From assembly GCF_003286085.1 (NCBI RefSeq), contig NW_020825288.1, positions 7,192,001 to 7,256,000 of the forward strand: a stretch of 64,000 nucleotides of DNA, in the 5' to 3' direction. Under the pieces are notes generated by a model, which worked only from the letters and a program-made list of their open reading frames with translations, did no database searches and had not been told where the DNA came from. A program made the translations under genes and the position numbers. The stretch is from Drosophila persimilis (lineage: Eukaryota > Arthropoda > Insecta > Diptera > Drosophilidae). Below, piece after piece: positions 23,703 through 34,539 of this stretch (position 1 is its first letter; every line of letters begins with the position of its first letter).

Positions 23703-26700
23703 GTCTGCCCTACCTAAAAAGAGTAGACAAAAAAATAAACAGAGAATTAAAAGTTTTGATAGATACGGGAGCAACTTCCTGTTATATAAAAAAAGGAATT
23801 TACGACAATAAAAATGAATTACCAATCTATAAGAAAGTTGCTACAGTGAATGGGTTTTCAATAATTAAATATTTCCATAATATAACAATTTTCAACACAA
23901 AGCAAGTGTTTTATGAAATAGATGGAATGGAGGCAGATTTACTAATAGGATTTAACCTATTAAAGAAAATCGGAGCGGTTATTGATACAGGAAAGGGGAC
24001 TTTAAGTTATAAAGACAATGAGGAGAAACTAATATATGACGAGGTCCTTTCTTTAAACAAATTAACCTTTATAGAAGGAAAAACCATCCTTCCGTTGAAG
24101 GAATATATAATAAAAAAATATTTTGAAGAAGAAAAAGAAATGAAAAGCGATTCAGTAAAGGTAGAAGGAAGTTTATATAGCTTGGGATCAAAAAATCCTG
24201 AGCACGCCGACGAAGAATTATCCGTCAATAGTTTGGGATTCAAATATCCTGAGCCCGCCGTCGTTGAATTATCCGACATCCAAAGTTTTAATAGTTTGGG
24301 ATTAAAATATCCTGAGCACGCCGTCGTTGAATTATCCGACACTAAAAGTTCGAATAGTTTGGGATTAAAGAATCCTGAACACGCCGTCGTTGAATTATCC
24401 GACAATAAACAATTTAAAAGTTTGGGATGCAAAAATCCTGAACGCGCCGTCGTAGAAATATCCGACATTCAAAATTATGCAAATTCTGAATTGAAAAAAA
24501 TGAAATTGTATAACACAATAACCTACAAAGAGGACAATTTAGAAAATCTCAGAGAGAAAATGGTATCTATCATCGAAGAAGACCATGCCAATATAAATTT
24601 ACAGTTACCGTTCAGAACGGATATAAAAGGAGAGATTAACACTGAACACGATAGACCGGTATATGGCAAGCAGTATCCATACGCTTATTCGGTTAACGAT
24701 TTCGTTAATAACGAAATAAGTAAAATGTTAGATGAAGGTATAATCAGACCTAGTAAAAGCCCATATAATTCACCGGTAATAGTAGTACCAAAGAAGGGAG
24801 TAAATGAGGACGGAACTCCTAAGCATAGATTAGTAATAGACTTTAAGAAACTTAATGAAAACACTATACCGGATAGATACCCTATGCAAGATCCTTCAGT
24901 AATCCTTGCCAATTTAGGTAAAGCGAAATATTTCTCGGCCATTGACTTAGAGTCAGGTTTCTATCAGATTTTAATGAGGGAATCAGATATTGAAAAAACA
25001 TCTTTTTCCATAAATAACGGCAAATATGAATTTCTAAGAATGCCTATGGGATTGACGAACGCTCCCAGAATTTTCCAAAGGGCAATGGACGATATACTTA
25101 GAGAACAAGTTGGGAAAACTTGTCACGTTTATATGGACGATATAATAATATTTTCAAAAACTATAGAACAACATTATAAAGATCTAATTCATATAATTCA
25201 GATATTGCAAAACGCTAACATGAAAATTTCACTTGAAAAGTCTAAATTCTTTCAATTGGAAACCAAATTTCTGGGATACATTGTTTCCCAAAATATCATT
25301 AAAACAGATCCAGACAAAATCTCCACAATACAAAACTATCCAATTCCTAAAAATATCAGAGAGCTACGTAGCTTCTTAGGACTAACAGGGTATTACAGAA
25401 AATTTGTCCGAAATTATGCCACAATTGCCAAACCTTTAACAAAATATCTGAGCGGAGTAAATGGGAAAGTTTCACGAAGGGCATCCAAGAAAGCATTAAT
25501 ACAGCTGGATGAACCAGCAATTGGAGCATTTAATAATTTAAAGGACAGTTTAATAGCACATATTGAATTAGTACAACCAGATTACAATAAAAAATTCACA
25601 TTAACCACAGATGCATCGGACATAGCAATAGGTGCAGTTTTGTCGCAAGATGGGAATCCCATAACATTTATTTCTAAAACTTTAAGTAAAACCGAGCAAT
25701 TATATGCTACTAATAAAAAAGAATTATTAGCTATTGTATGGGCATTAAAAAATTTGCGAAATTATTTATACGGAGTGAGTGGAATTGAAATACATACAGA
25801 TCACCAACCTTTGTCCTTTGCAATGTCGCAAAAAAATCCAAATGTTGAAATGAAACGTTGGTATTACTTCATAGAAAGTTTCACACCAAAAATCATTTAT
25901 AAGCCAGGCTCAACTAACGTAGTAGCGGACGCGTTATCTCGGATTAAAATAAATCATATGACAGATAGTGATGTCGACCAGACAGAATCAGAATCAGACA
26001 TAAATACTCAGCATTCAGCAGAGAGTAGTTTCGAAAACGTCATTCAAGAGACTAGCAAGCCTCTAAACCAATTTAAACAGCAGCTACTATTAGCGCAAGG
26101 GAGATTCACAGTTCATGAGTTAGTAAGAGTTTATGAAAATACCCGACATATTATTGAATTTGATACGGTTGACAATCTGCTAATCATTTTAAAAGAATTT
26201 ATTCAGCCTCACTTAACCACAGGAATACACTGCACTTTAGAAGATTTATACCTTATCCAAAATAAGCTAAAGGAAAACTTCATAAATAAATTTCTCTTCA
26301 CAAGAAAGTTCCTCCAAGATGTAGTAAATTCAGAAGATAAAGCTATAATTATAGAAGAAACACATTGCAGAGCCCATAGAGGACTAGACGAAAATTACAA
26401 ACAAATAACTAAGCTGTATTATTGGCCAAACCTGCACAAAAAATTAAAAGAATATATAAAAAATTGTGAGATCTGTAACAAAAACAAATATCGGAGACAC
26501 CCTGTAAAAATTCCAATTGGGGAAGCTCCCATTCCAGCAAAAGAAGGAGATCAATTACACTTAGACATATACTATGCCCAAAACCTAACATTCATAACTT
26601 GTATAGATTCTTATTCCAAATACTTGGTGGTCAAGGAAATTCAAAGTAAATTAAACATTGAAAATAAGGTAATGGAAATTTTACAACACTTTCCGTTAGC

Positions 26701-27226
26701 AACATCATTAATGACTGACAACGAACCAAGCTTTACTTCAGCACAATTTAGATCATTCATACAAAGAAGTAACTTAACTATTTATTATGCTGATCCCAGA
26801 CACAGCACCTCAAATGGTCAGGTAGAAAGGGTACATTCCACACTAACAGAAATAGCGCGGTGCATCAAGGATGAACTAAATCTAACAGATTATTCAGAAA
26901 TAATAATAAGGGCGGCACTGAAATATAACCTGACGATACATTCAACGACCAATCAAATGCCATATGACATATTGTATAACAAAATAGAACACAAACATAA
27001 TCCAATATTACTTAAGGAAGCTCAGACCAAAATGCTTAAGATACATAACAAAGATAGAAGAGAAAAAGATTATAAAATAGGAGAAGTAGTCTATGAAAAG
27101 AAATTCGGGGAAAGAAATAAACTTCAATCCCGATACAAAAAGCAGGTAGTTAAGGAAAATCGACCGAATAAAATTATAATCAACAATAGAAACAGAATTA
27201 TACATAAAGATAACATCAAATATTAA
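23669..27226 (+). CDS. pol: Pol polyprotein: protease, reverse transcriptase, RNase H, integrase
   Basis: This frame is read by -1 frameshift from gag. It lacks its own upstream ATG (the apparent start at 23756 is TTG). The protease active site DTGA is at about 23759. Reverse transcriptase runs from about 24.6 to 25.4 kb, with the YMDD catalytic motif at 25130-25141. RNase H follows (TTDASDIAIGAVLSQDG and HTDHQPL) to about 25.95 kb. Integrase begins with an HHCC zinc finger (HCRAH near 26360, CEIC near 26470). Its core carries D near 26563, D at 26717 and E at 26825, the last pair separated by exactly 35 residues (D,D-35-E). All catalytic residues are present and no stop interrupts the frame, so the polyprotein looks functional. 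Unusual are about five tandem SLGxKxPExAVVELSD repeats between protease and RT. The stop at 27224-27226 lies 16 bp before the env ATG. Confidence 0.93.
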   Translation, partial: GGSFFRSAPEVGLPYLKRVDKKINRELKVLIDTGATSCYIKKGIYDNKNELPIYKKVATVNGFSIIKYFHNITIFNTKQVFYEIDGMEADLLIGFNLLKKIGAVIDTGKGTLSYKDNEEKLIYDEVLSLNKLTFIEGKTILPLKEYIIKKYFEEEKEMKSDSVKVEGSLYSLGSKNPEHADEELSVNSLGFKYPEPAVVELSDIQSFNSLGLKYPEHAVVELSDTKSSNSLGLKNPEHAVVELSDNKQFKSLGCKNPERAVVEISDIQNYANSELKKMKLYNTITYKEDNLENLREKMVSIIEEDHANINLQLPFRTDIKGEINTEHDRPVYGKQYPYAYSVNDFVNNEISKMLDEGIIRPSKSPYNSPVIVVPKKGVNEDGTPKHRLVIDFKKLNENTIPDRYPMQDPSVILANLGKAKYFSAIDLESGFYQILMRESDIEKTSFSINNGKYEFLRMPMGLTNAPRIFQRAMDDILREQVGKTCHVYMDDIIIFSKTIEQHYKDLIHIIQILQNANMKISLEKSKFFQLETKFLGYIVSQNIIKTDPDKISTIQNYPIPKNIRELRSFLGLTGYYRKFVRNYATIAKPLTKYLSGVNGKVSRRASKKALIQLDEPAIGAFNNLKDSLIAHIELVQPDYNKKFTLTTDASDIAIGAVLSQDGNPITFISKTLSKTEQLYATNKKELLAIVWALKNLRNYLYGVSGIEIHTDHQPLSFAMSQKNPNVEMKRWYYFIESFTPKIIYKPGSTNVVADALSRIKINHMTDSDVDQTESESDINTQHSAESSFENVIQETSKPLNQFKQQLLLAQGRFTVHELVRVYENTRHIIEFDTVDNLLIILKEFIQPHLTTGIHCTLEDLYLIQNKLKENFINKFLFTRKFLQDVVNSEDKAIIIEETHCRAHRGLDENYKQITKLYYWPNLHKKLKEYIKNCEICNKNKYRRHPVKIPIGEAPIPAKEGDQLHLDIYYAQNLTFITCIDSYSKYLVVKEIQSKLNIENKVMEILQHFPLATSLMTDNEPSFTSAQFRSFIQRSNLTIYYADPRHSTSNGQVERVHSTLTEIARCIKDELNLTDYSEIIIRAALKYNLTIHSTTNQMPYDILYNKIEHKHNPILLKEAQTKMLKIHNKDRREKDYKIGEVVYEKKFGERNKLQSRYKKQVVKENRPNKIIINNRNRIIHKDNIKY
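23678..23684 (+). other. Programmed -1 frameshift site, U UUU UUA
   Basis: The heptamer TTTTTTA sits in the Gag frame as T TTT TTA, the canonical slippery arrangement and the same heptamer as the HIV-1 site. The pol frame is exactly -1 to gag and is open from 23669, so slippage here joins them. A weak stem GTAGG/CCTAC (23699-23713) lies 14 nt downstream. Confidence 0.8.
24180..24485 (+). repeat. Tandem repeats coding for the protease-RT linker
   Basis: TTGGGA-anchored units start near 24182, 24233, 24296, 24359 and 24422. The spacing is 51 bp once and then 63 bp three times. They encode a five-fold SLGxKxPExAVVELSD motif separated by variable 5-7 residue spacers. Confidence 0.9.
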
Positions 27227-27242
27227 ATATTTTTTCCAGAAA

Positions 27243-28665
27243 ATGTATGCGAATATACTAATACTGACTTTTGTTATATTGACGACTGCGGAAGTAATTG
27301 ACTATACGCATAGTGACTATCTATTGCTCAAAGACGACAGAGACGTTTACACTTATGAAACATACGCTGAACTTTTCCATATTACTAATTTGAGTTTTTA
27401 TAGAGAGATAATTGATAAAGAATCCAAATATGTCAACAAATCAATTAATTCAGACGATGAGTGGGAAATATCAATGGACTTAAGTCTATTAAAATTAATG
27501 ATTTCAGAATTAGTTCCAAAACGGAAAGAAAGGGGAATAAATGAATTAGGTACCATTTGGAAATGGATAGCAGGCAGCCCTGATCATGACGACTTTTTGA
27601 AAATACAAAATAAAGTAAATGAATTAACTGAAAATAATAATAAACAATTTGTAATAAATTCCAAATTTTTCAAAGAAATTGAATTGCTATCAAATTCATT
27701 AAAGAATGTCATCTTCAATGAAGAAACGATACTGAGAAAGCATCGTTTAAAATTAATAACTTTTGACCTACTAAATTTAGTTGATACCATAACCCTCTTA
27801 AAAGTAAACATTTTCAATACAAAAATTTTAAATAAAAACGAAATAGAGGACATTTATAAGCATGAAAAACATAATGTTGAACTGTCTGATCTGTTGGACA
27901 TTGCAACGGTTAAAATAATTCGAAATGCAGATTTAATAATCATTTACATAAAATATCCTCAAATTAAAGATATTTGCAAGTTTTACCATGCAAGAGCCAT
28001 CTCACAAAATGATGGAATGTTAGTTATAAGTGAAAAAGTTTGTGAATGTAAGGAGAAATACTATTTAATGAATAATTTTAAAAGTGAAACTTTTAACAAT
28101 TACGCACAAATAAATTTAAAGAGTACCTGTTTCACCAATTTACTTAATGGCTTTAAAGCCAACTGCACTAAAAAAAGGGAAAAAAAACAAAGAAATAGAC
28201 ATCATTCAGGATGGTGCCATATTAGTTTCAGGCAAAAATATCGTAGACAATACTACTTTGTTAGGATCGTATCTCCTTATATTCAACAACACAATTGTAA
28301 TAAATAATATAAGCCACATAAATGATAAGGGTAAAATTCTAAAATATATATCGCATCATAGATATAGCGATTTTGAATTAGTTGATTATATACAATCAAA
28401 TGATAAGCAATTTTCTTTTGATAATGTTAATATTTTAAATCCCCTTATAACATTAGGTAATACGGCCTTACCATTAACAACATTATTTTTAATCATTTTG
28501 ATATTGTTAATGTTATTTTACTTCTGCTATAAATTAACCAAATTTGTACTTATTAAATCAATAAGAATACCGTCAGAAGAAATAGTGGAAAGCAACATTC
28601 AAATACTGTCAGAAGAAATTAGAGCTCTATCAGAACTTCAAAATGTATCGGGACGAAACATTTAA
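27243..28665 (+). pseudogene. env: Envelope glycoprotein gene, broken by one frameshift
   Basis: This is an env gene of the type acquired by errantiviruses from baculovirus F proteins, which mediates membrane fusion. The first frame runs from ATG 27243 to 28307 and the second covers 28147-28665. The switch falls in an A-rich run around 28171-28192, and the second frame is +1 relative to the first, as expected for a one-base indel. Before the break are a signal-peptide-like start, an RKER furin-type site followed by a conserved fusion-peptide-like segment near 27530-27600, and several Cys. After the break are N-glycosylation sites, one long hydrophobic membrane anchor near 28450-28540 and a short cytoplasmic tail. 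A good splice acceptor (TATTTTTTCCAG) ends at 27239, four bases before the ATG, as expected for a spliced subgenomic env RNA. In this copy the anchor is out of frame with the ectodomain. Confidence 0.85.
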
Positions 28666-28675
28666 GAATGGGGGG
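28664..28675 (+). other. Polypurine tract
   Basis: The purine-rich AAGAATGGGGGG abuts the 3' LTR and would prime plus-strand DNA synthesis. Confidence 0.75.
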
Positions 28676-29207
28676 AGTTAACGTACCCAATTCCATTGAG
28701 CTCTTATACGAGTTGTAAACAATCTTTGGTTTTCCAAAACGAAAACAATTTCAATCTTGGGCCTCCGCCTAATTGATTTCTAAGATGTACAATCTCAAGC
28801 GCCCCCGCCGCAATCCCATTCTTTGACACTCGCCTAAATGGAAAACCAATGTTTGCCCACACCCGGCTTCTCATAAACAATCTCACTCCCGGCTTTCTGC
28901 AGATCCTGCACTTTAGGCCTTTTACAGTTCTCTCTTTGGATGACGAAATCTAATACTCGGGATGGCGAAATCAATTGAAATGTTTATAGAAAAACGATTC
29001 CCGAAAGGGATCAACGATGCAAAGATCAGAAAGTTCAAATCAGTCTTGATCCAGCAGCGACACCGCAAAGTCTAGCTAAATATTAAGATCGCGCAATCCC
29101 TTGGCCCGGAATTCCTTTGTGACCCTCTACTTAAATCTATATCAGTGAAGTTCGAAGTAAAATAAAAACTTTTTAAAAACACAATCCGCTACCGCAGTTG
29201 TTTAATT
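28676..29207 (+). repeat. 3' LTR
   Basis: 532 bp, apparently identical to the 5' LTR at 21358-21889, and followed by the TGTA target duplication. Confidence 0.93.
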
Positions 29208-29211
29208 TGTA

Positions 29212-32200
29212 TGTTATGTAGATGGACGCATGGCTGGATGGATGATTCACTCTCTTGGGTTCGTTCTCGTATCGTCTTTGGCTGTGGTCTCAAAGCCATT
29301 ATCAAACGGAGCACGCACTAACAGACTCAGGCGTAGCCCCATTGCCCGGGCCCGTGCCCGGACATTTCCTTGTCTTATCTGTAGGCTGGTTTTGCGGTTT
29401 CCTTTTCTATTGAAGATCGTGTTTCGCCATACCCGGATGGGCCATACACCCTGCCTTGTTTGATCTGGGGGTTTGTCCATTTGCCCTCGCCAAATATTGG
29501 TTCATCATAATAATTATTTGTCTGTTTGCCTCGTATTTGTACAAAACGGAAACTTGCCCGAGTACGAGTGCGAGTATGTTCAAAAAAGGGCCATATTATG
29601 AGTTTAATGCCGGGGAAAACCCCTTGACGCACGCTGGATTCCATGGAGTCTTCATATCAGCTGCGGTTCTGTTGGGATACCCAACGATCTTGAGTGTAAT
29701 ATGTCACTCAAAACATACTACGAGTACACACGATAGGAATCGAATTCGAATTGGATACCCAAACAACAGTACGAGTATCTTTCAAACATTCATCAACAAT
29801 AATCGAGTTTATTCCGACAATGTACAGAAATGATTCAATCATAGTGCAGCGAATACTTGGTGATTGAAAGGAAACAAAGATCATTTCAATGGATCAGGAA
29901 AAGGAAATACTTCTGGAATAGGAATTGTTCTAGATCGCACATCTGCCTTGACTTCTACTACTATATGTATCCGTATGAACAAATTTCTAAAAAGTACGGA
30001 AAAAAGCTAGCGGTAGAGGGAGTAGTGGTATCTTTTTCGCTGCTAAGCCGCACTGGGATAGAGAGAGAGAGAGAGAGAGAGAGCGATGAAGTTTCAGGAG
30101 TCGGCATACATATATCATATATAAACCTTATTCTTTCCCTAAAAAGGTGGACAGACATGGCTTTATTGACTCGGTTATTGATGCTAATCCAGAATATATA
30201 CGATTAATGAGTTCGGAAACGCTTCCTTCTGGCTCTTACATAAGTTTACACAAATCTGCGTATCGCACCTTGTTCCTCTTGGGATTTGTTTCAAGTTGAT
30301 AAAACAAAATGTTTCTTATCTGAAGAAGCCCTTGTGACCGGAGATGGATTACGGTGCTGTTAGCCGTTTTATTGTTGGATTAAGCACCTGCTTGCGTACG
30401 TAGAATCACGTAGATGCTGGAATAATATATATTTAGAAAAGCCATACAATACACACACAAATGTCACAATCAGTTGCAGTTGGAGGAAATGTAACTAAAA
30501 CATCCAGCTGTGGCAGAATGCTGAGGCCATGTAAATGCTAAAGAGACCGCTCCTAGAAATGGTGAACAAATGTAGAAACATTAACCAATGCAAACTGCAG
30601 CTAATTTACAATTTTCAACAATTTTTGTAACAACTGCAACTGCAACAACAACAACAAAAGATGCCGAAAACAAAGCCAAAGGCGAGGCGATCCGAGGCGA
30701 ACGTTGCGCTTTGATTGAATCGAATGCGAGGCGTTTTGTCGAAGTCCAAAGTCGCACAAAAAGAAACACTAAGATGGGTAATGTTTATGTTACGACTATG
30801 GGATACCTACTACATGAGAAATATATGGATAATCCTACGAAGAACAGGAGGACTAAGGGGAATAGCCGTGGCCTTCCTCTGGCCTGGACACAACTAGATC
30901 CCACTGTGTATCCTATAGATTCAGGTCCTAAAGACCATTTAATCCTCAGCCAAAGGTTTGATACCCACTTCTATAAGCTCCTTTCTACTTTGTTTCTTAT
31001 AGGCAACTCAAAGCAAAATAACAATAGTAACAAACAGCATTTAATGCATTTTGTGGCCGCTTCGAGCGCGAAAATTATGTGAATTTTCGTTGAATGCTGT
31101 ATGCCGCACACCTGCGTGCCCAATCGGCACCGATTGCGCCGGCATCGCTTCAACATCGGTGACAAATGGCAACGAAACATATTTTCAAGTTTAATAAGCG
31201 AAAAATGAATGGCCAAGATGCTGCCGCTGCCGCTGTTGCTGCTGATGGATTTGCTGCAACTGAAATTACCATAATGATCTCAATATTTGCACAACTTTAT
31301 CACGACAAACTATTTAATTATACACAGAGGCAGAGGCAGCGGCAGAGGCAATTGCTGTTCGTTCGCTTCATTTTCTGCCGCACAATTAGACACGCGAGAT
31401 CTGGGAGGGCAGGGCGTATGAGTAATGCAAGTGCAGCTCTATCGTGGCGATACGGCGACGGCGACGACGGCGACGGCGACTGCCATGCCTCCCCCTCAAC
31501 GGAATGACTTCAGCGTCTATTAATAGTATTCCAAGTCTTATTTTCTTCTGGTTTCGTTTTGGTTATTTTACTTGGCGTTAAACCTATTTTAGGCATAGCC
31601 GAAGCCGCAAGTCGCCACGCCAATGCATTGCAATGGGTGAGGCAATTACTCACGGCAAGGGCAGCTCTGACCCCTGATTGGCAGCTGAGTGGCAGCTTCA
31701 GTTGCAAGTGAAGTTGCAACAAATTAGCTGCAAAACGAGCGCGTGAGAAAAGCAAAGTTGTGCGGTCGCACTCTTAAAAATAGCAATCTGTATGGGGAGC
31801 ACTTTGCCAAAGACGTGATGACATTGGGGTACTTCCAAGGAGCCATAATAACCGCAGACTGCGACTCATTTCAGTTGATCTTGAAAAGGAATAGAGTTCT
31901 GAAATAGATTTAATGCTTTAGATGTGCTCCAGAAAAGTATGCTATGAAAAATGGCTGCCATTTCAAGCAGGGGGTAGATAATGATCAATCATTAAGTATT
32001 TCTTTGTTATGATTTCAGAACTCGAAACAGAAAATCTTAATGCTATTTGTTCTCCATAAAGTCATGAACAAAATGATGATATTTTTACTAAATTAGGTAA
32101 AAGTACCTTCTTTATATAGGGCATTGCCAGAGCCTTGCGCTTGGGTTTGATTTGATTTGGGTTTGATGATTACATAATCATTTGTATCTAACCAAAGTAT

Positions 32201-34539
32201 CATAACATCTGCCCTATTTTAACATATAAATACCAACAATATAGGTATTTAAGCAAGGATAAATCGGTGGCTCTGCCAAGTAACATATTAAACCGATCGA
32301 CTAACTAAGGCTCTAATTGCACTTCTAAAACAGTTTAGTCGAAGTTTAGCAAGAGAGAAACATATCTCTTGTTAGCCTTGACTCTGGCCTCCCTTTCAAC
32401 TGCCTCACATTCGACTTTCACGTGTTCATTTCATCAATATTTTTGTTCTTTTCCGTTCTCTACCGCTTTATCTTGCCCAAGAATCCTCGAAGCCGTCCAA
32501 AACAGCTGTAAAAGCCAAGGCTATATAAACAAGTTCAGTTTGAATTGTGGCAATTAGCGGGCGAGTGTTGCAAACAGTTGGCAAAACAGATGCCAGTGTC
32601 CGCACAACCAGATGTGGCAGAACCATCCCTGGATATCAATCAAAAGTGTTCCTAAAGAATGGTATTTCGTAGATCTGGGTCTCCAATTAAATCCCAACGA
32701 TTTTTACTTGTTTTTTTATTATTTCAAAATTTTATTGATGATTAGTACTAAATAATGTTTGGTTTTTTCTTCTTCCTTCTCTTTTTTTTTTTGGTTTTTA
32801 TCATTACCAGTTTCAATGAATTTTATGTTTATTTTTGCAGTCTTAAAAATTTGTCTAAACAATAAATTTTTCATATTTCAATTATATGTTTTTTTTTATT
32901 TTTTCTTTTCTTTGTTTTTGTTTTATTCTAATGTTGAATTTTCGGAGAGAATTTTTTGTTTGATATACGAAAAACGTCTGCCAATTAATGCCAGGGGTGG
33001 CGAGAGACTGTAGGCGGAAGGCGTGGCGGGAGGAAGGGGGGGCTGCATAAATTACAAATATACAATATGTTTGCTTGAATGCATGCAAAAGGTATGTATG
33101 GATGTATGTTTTCCACATACAAACAGACGCTGCTGCTTCGACAACAATGAGATTTCAAAAATTCAACACTTTTGTTTTTTTGGGTTATTATTTGGTATTT
33201 TTCAAAAATATATTATGGAAAAATTGTACACTGATATTGAGGTATTGGAAAAAAGTCGGCATATATGTTAGGTATATGTATGTATAATCTGTATCCTTAT
33301 AGATTTGTATGTACAGGACTTTCAAAAGTTATCGACTGTGATTCGTAATGCTTAGGCAACTCTAATAGTTTTCACATGCAATAAATGGCCTTGCGGTTTG
33401 GTGCTGTTCCTTACTCGGGGGAAATACTTCAAAAAATGCCGTATAAAAGGAAAATACAATTAATCACGATCCATCCATGATGCAGCAAACATAGGATACG
33501 ATACCTATCATCATCATCATCATCATCATCATCAATATAACAAGTGCATTTTCTACTACATACGATTCAAAAATGGTATTTCTGTGGAAAAGCTATCAAA
33601 ATTTGTTTCCATTCACTAATTTCTTGTGTTTGGATTGGTTTTTCGGGGGTGTTCTTTCCTTCTTTTTTTGTTTAGTTGCTGTTTGGTTCTATTTAATTCG
33701 TTTCCATTTATTATGAACTATATAAAAATATTTACTTCGTATTTTTTTAGATTTATGTATTAAAATTCATTTTTGGTTACGCTCTCTATTCGCAAAAATA
33801 CGTTTTTGTTTTTGTTTCATTTATTCATGGAAATTTCTTTCTTCTTACAGCGCTGTTAGAAAATCTAATATGGAATACTTTTCTTTTCTAGCTTGGAAAA
33901 TTGGCGAGTAAAATAATCAAAGGAAAACGCACACACACACACAGACAGAGAGAGAAACAGGCACACAATGATAGTGGGATCCGTTTCTCCATCTTTCATC
34001 TTTGATATTGAATCCTTTCACTCTCAATTTACACAAGAAATCTATGCAGATCGGACCTTGGACACGATTCCTTACAACATTTCTAATATCAAAAATTCTG
34101 CCCTGCAAGGGCATCGCTCATCGCTAGATTTTAGTTGATTTTTCTTCGATTACTAAAAGTACAAATTTGAAGTTATTTACTAACTACTGCTTGGGGGCTG
34201 GGCTGGTTTTTGTTTTTGTTTTTCTTTTATATAAATATAAATTACATTTTTAATTACAGTGCTTTACATTTGAAATATCGTTAGAGCGGGAGATAGAGAG
34301 ATACATTAGTAAATATCGGTGCCAGCATTAGATCTATAAACTGTATCGAAATTGGAGGCTCCAAACACTGAGATTGCATTGAATGCAAAAACATTTACGA
34401 GTACGAAACATGGGGCATGCACACACGCATATAGAAATATACAAATACACTTGGGGGCGGAGGCGGGAAGGGGCTTAAATGTAAGGGATGGAAATAACAG
34501 CTATATAACACACATAATGCTGTTATTCGGTTATTACTT
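29212..34539. other. Non-coding DNA and probable yata 3'UTR
   Basis: No gene is recognised between the retrovirus and the yata stop codon. The part next to 34.5 kb is AT-rich and should include the yata 3'UTR; several TTTATT (minus-strand AATAAA) hexamers are present, so the cleavage site is uncertain. Also present are a (GA)n run near 30059-30082, an (ATC)n microsatellite at 33507-33533, and a TATATAAA box at about 32522 with an Inr-like TTCAGTTT shortly downstream. A 164-codon open frame at 30588-31082 starts with ATG but resembles nothing known. Confidence 0.5.
33507..33533. repeat. (ATC)n microsatellite
   Basis: About nine uninterrupted ATC units lie in non-coding DNA. Confidence 0.9.

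Larger units (their letters stand above)
21358..29207 (+). mobile_element. Ty3/gypsy endogenous retrovirus (errantivirus), nearly intact
   Basis: This is a 7850-bp element. Its parts are LTR (532 bp), tRNA-Lys primer site, leader, gag, -1 shifted pol, env, polypurine tract and an LTR of equal length that I find identical by eye. The 4-bp target duplication TGTA is present on both sides (21354-21357 and 29208-29211), within a TGTATG-like target; errantiviruses are known to prefer TRYRYA-like targets. Gag without a zinc knuckle, the pol order PR-RT-RNase H-IN, and an env with a furin-type site ahead of a fusion-peptide-like segment place it with gypsy-group errantiviruses. Visible lesions are a GTG where the gag start may have been and a frameshift in env. 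Both reduce but do not exclude activity. It lies in non-coding DNA upstream of kayak. Confidence 0.93.

Noticed and set aside
30588-31082. 164-codon plus-strand open frame with ATG
   Set aside because: Frames of this length are expected about twice by chance in the non-coding part of the window, and the product has a low-complexity Thr-rich start and no recognisable domain.
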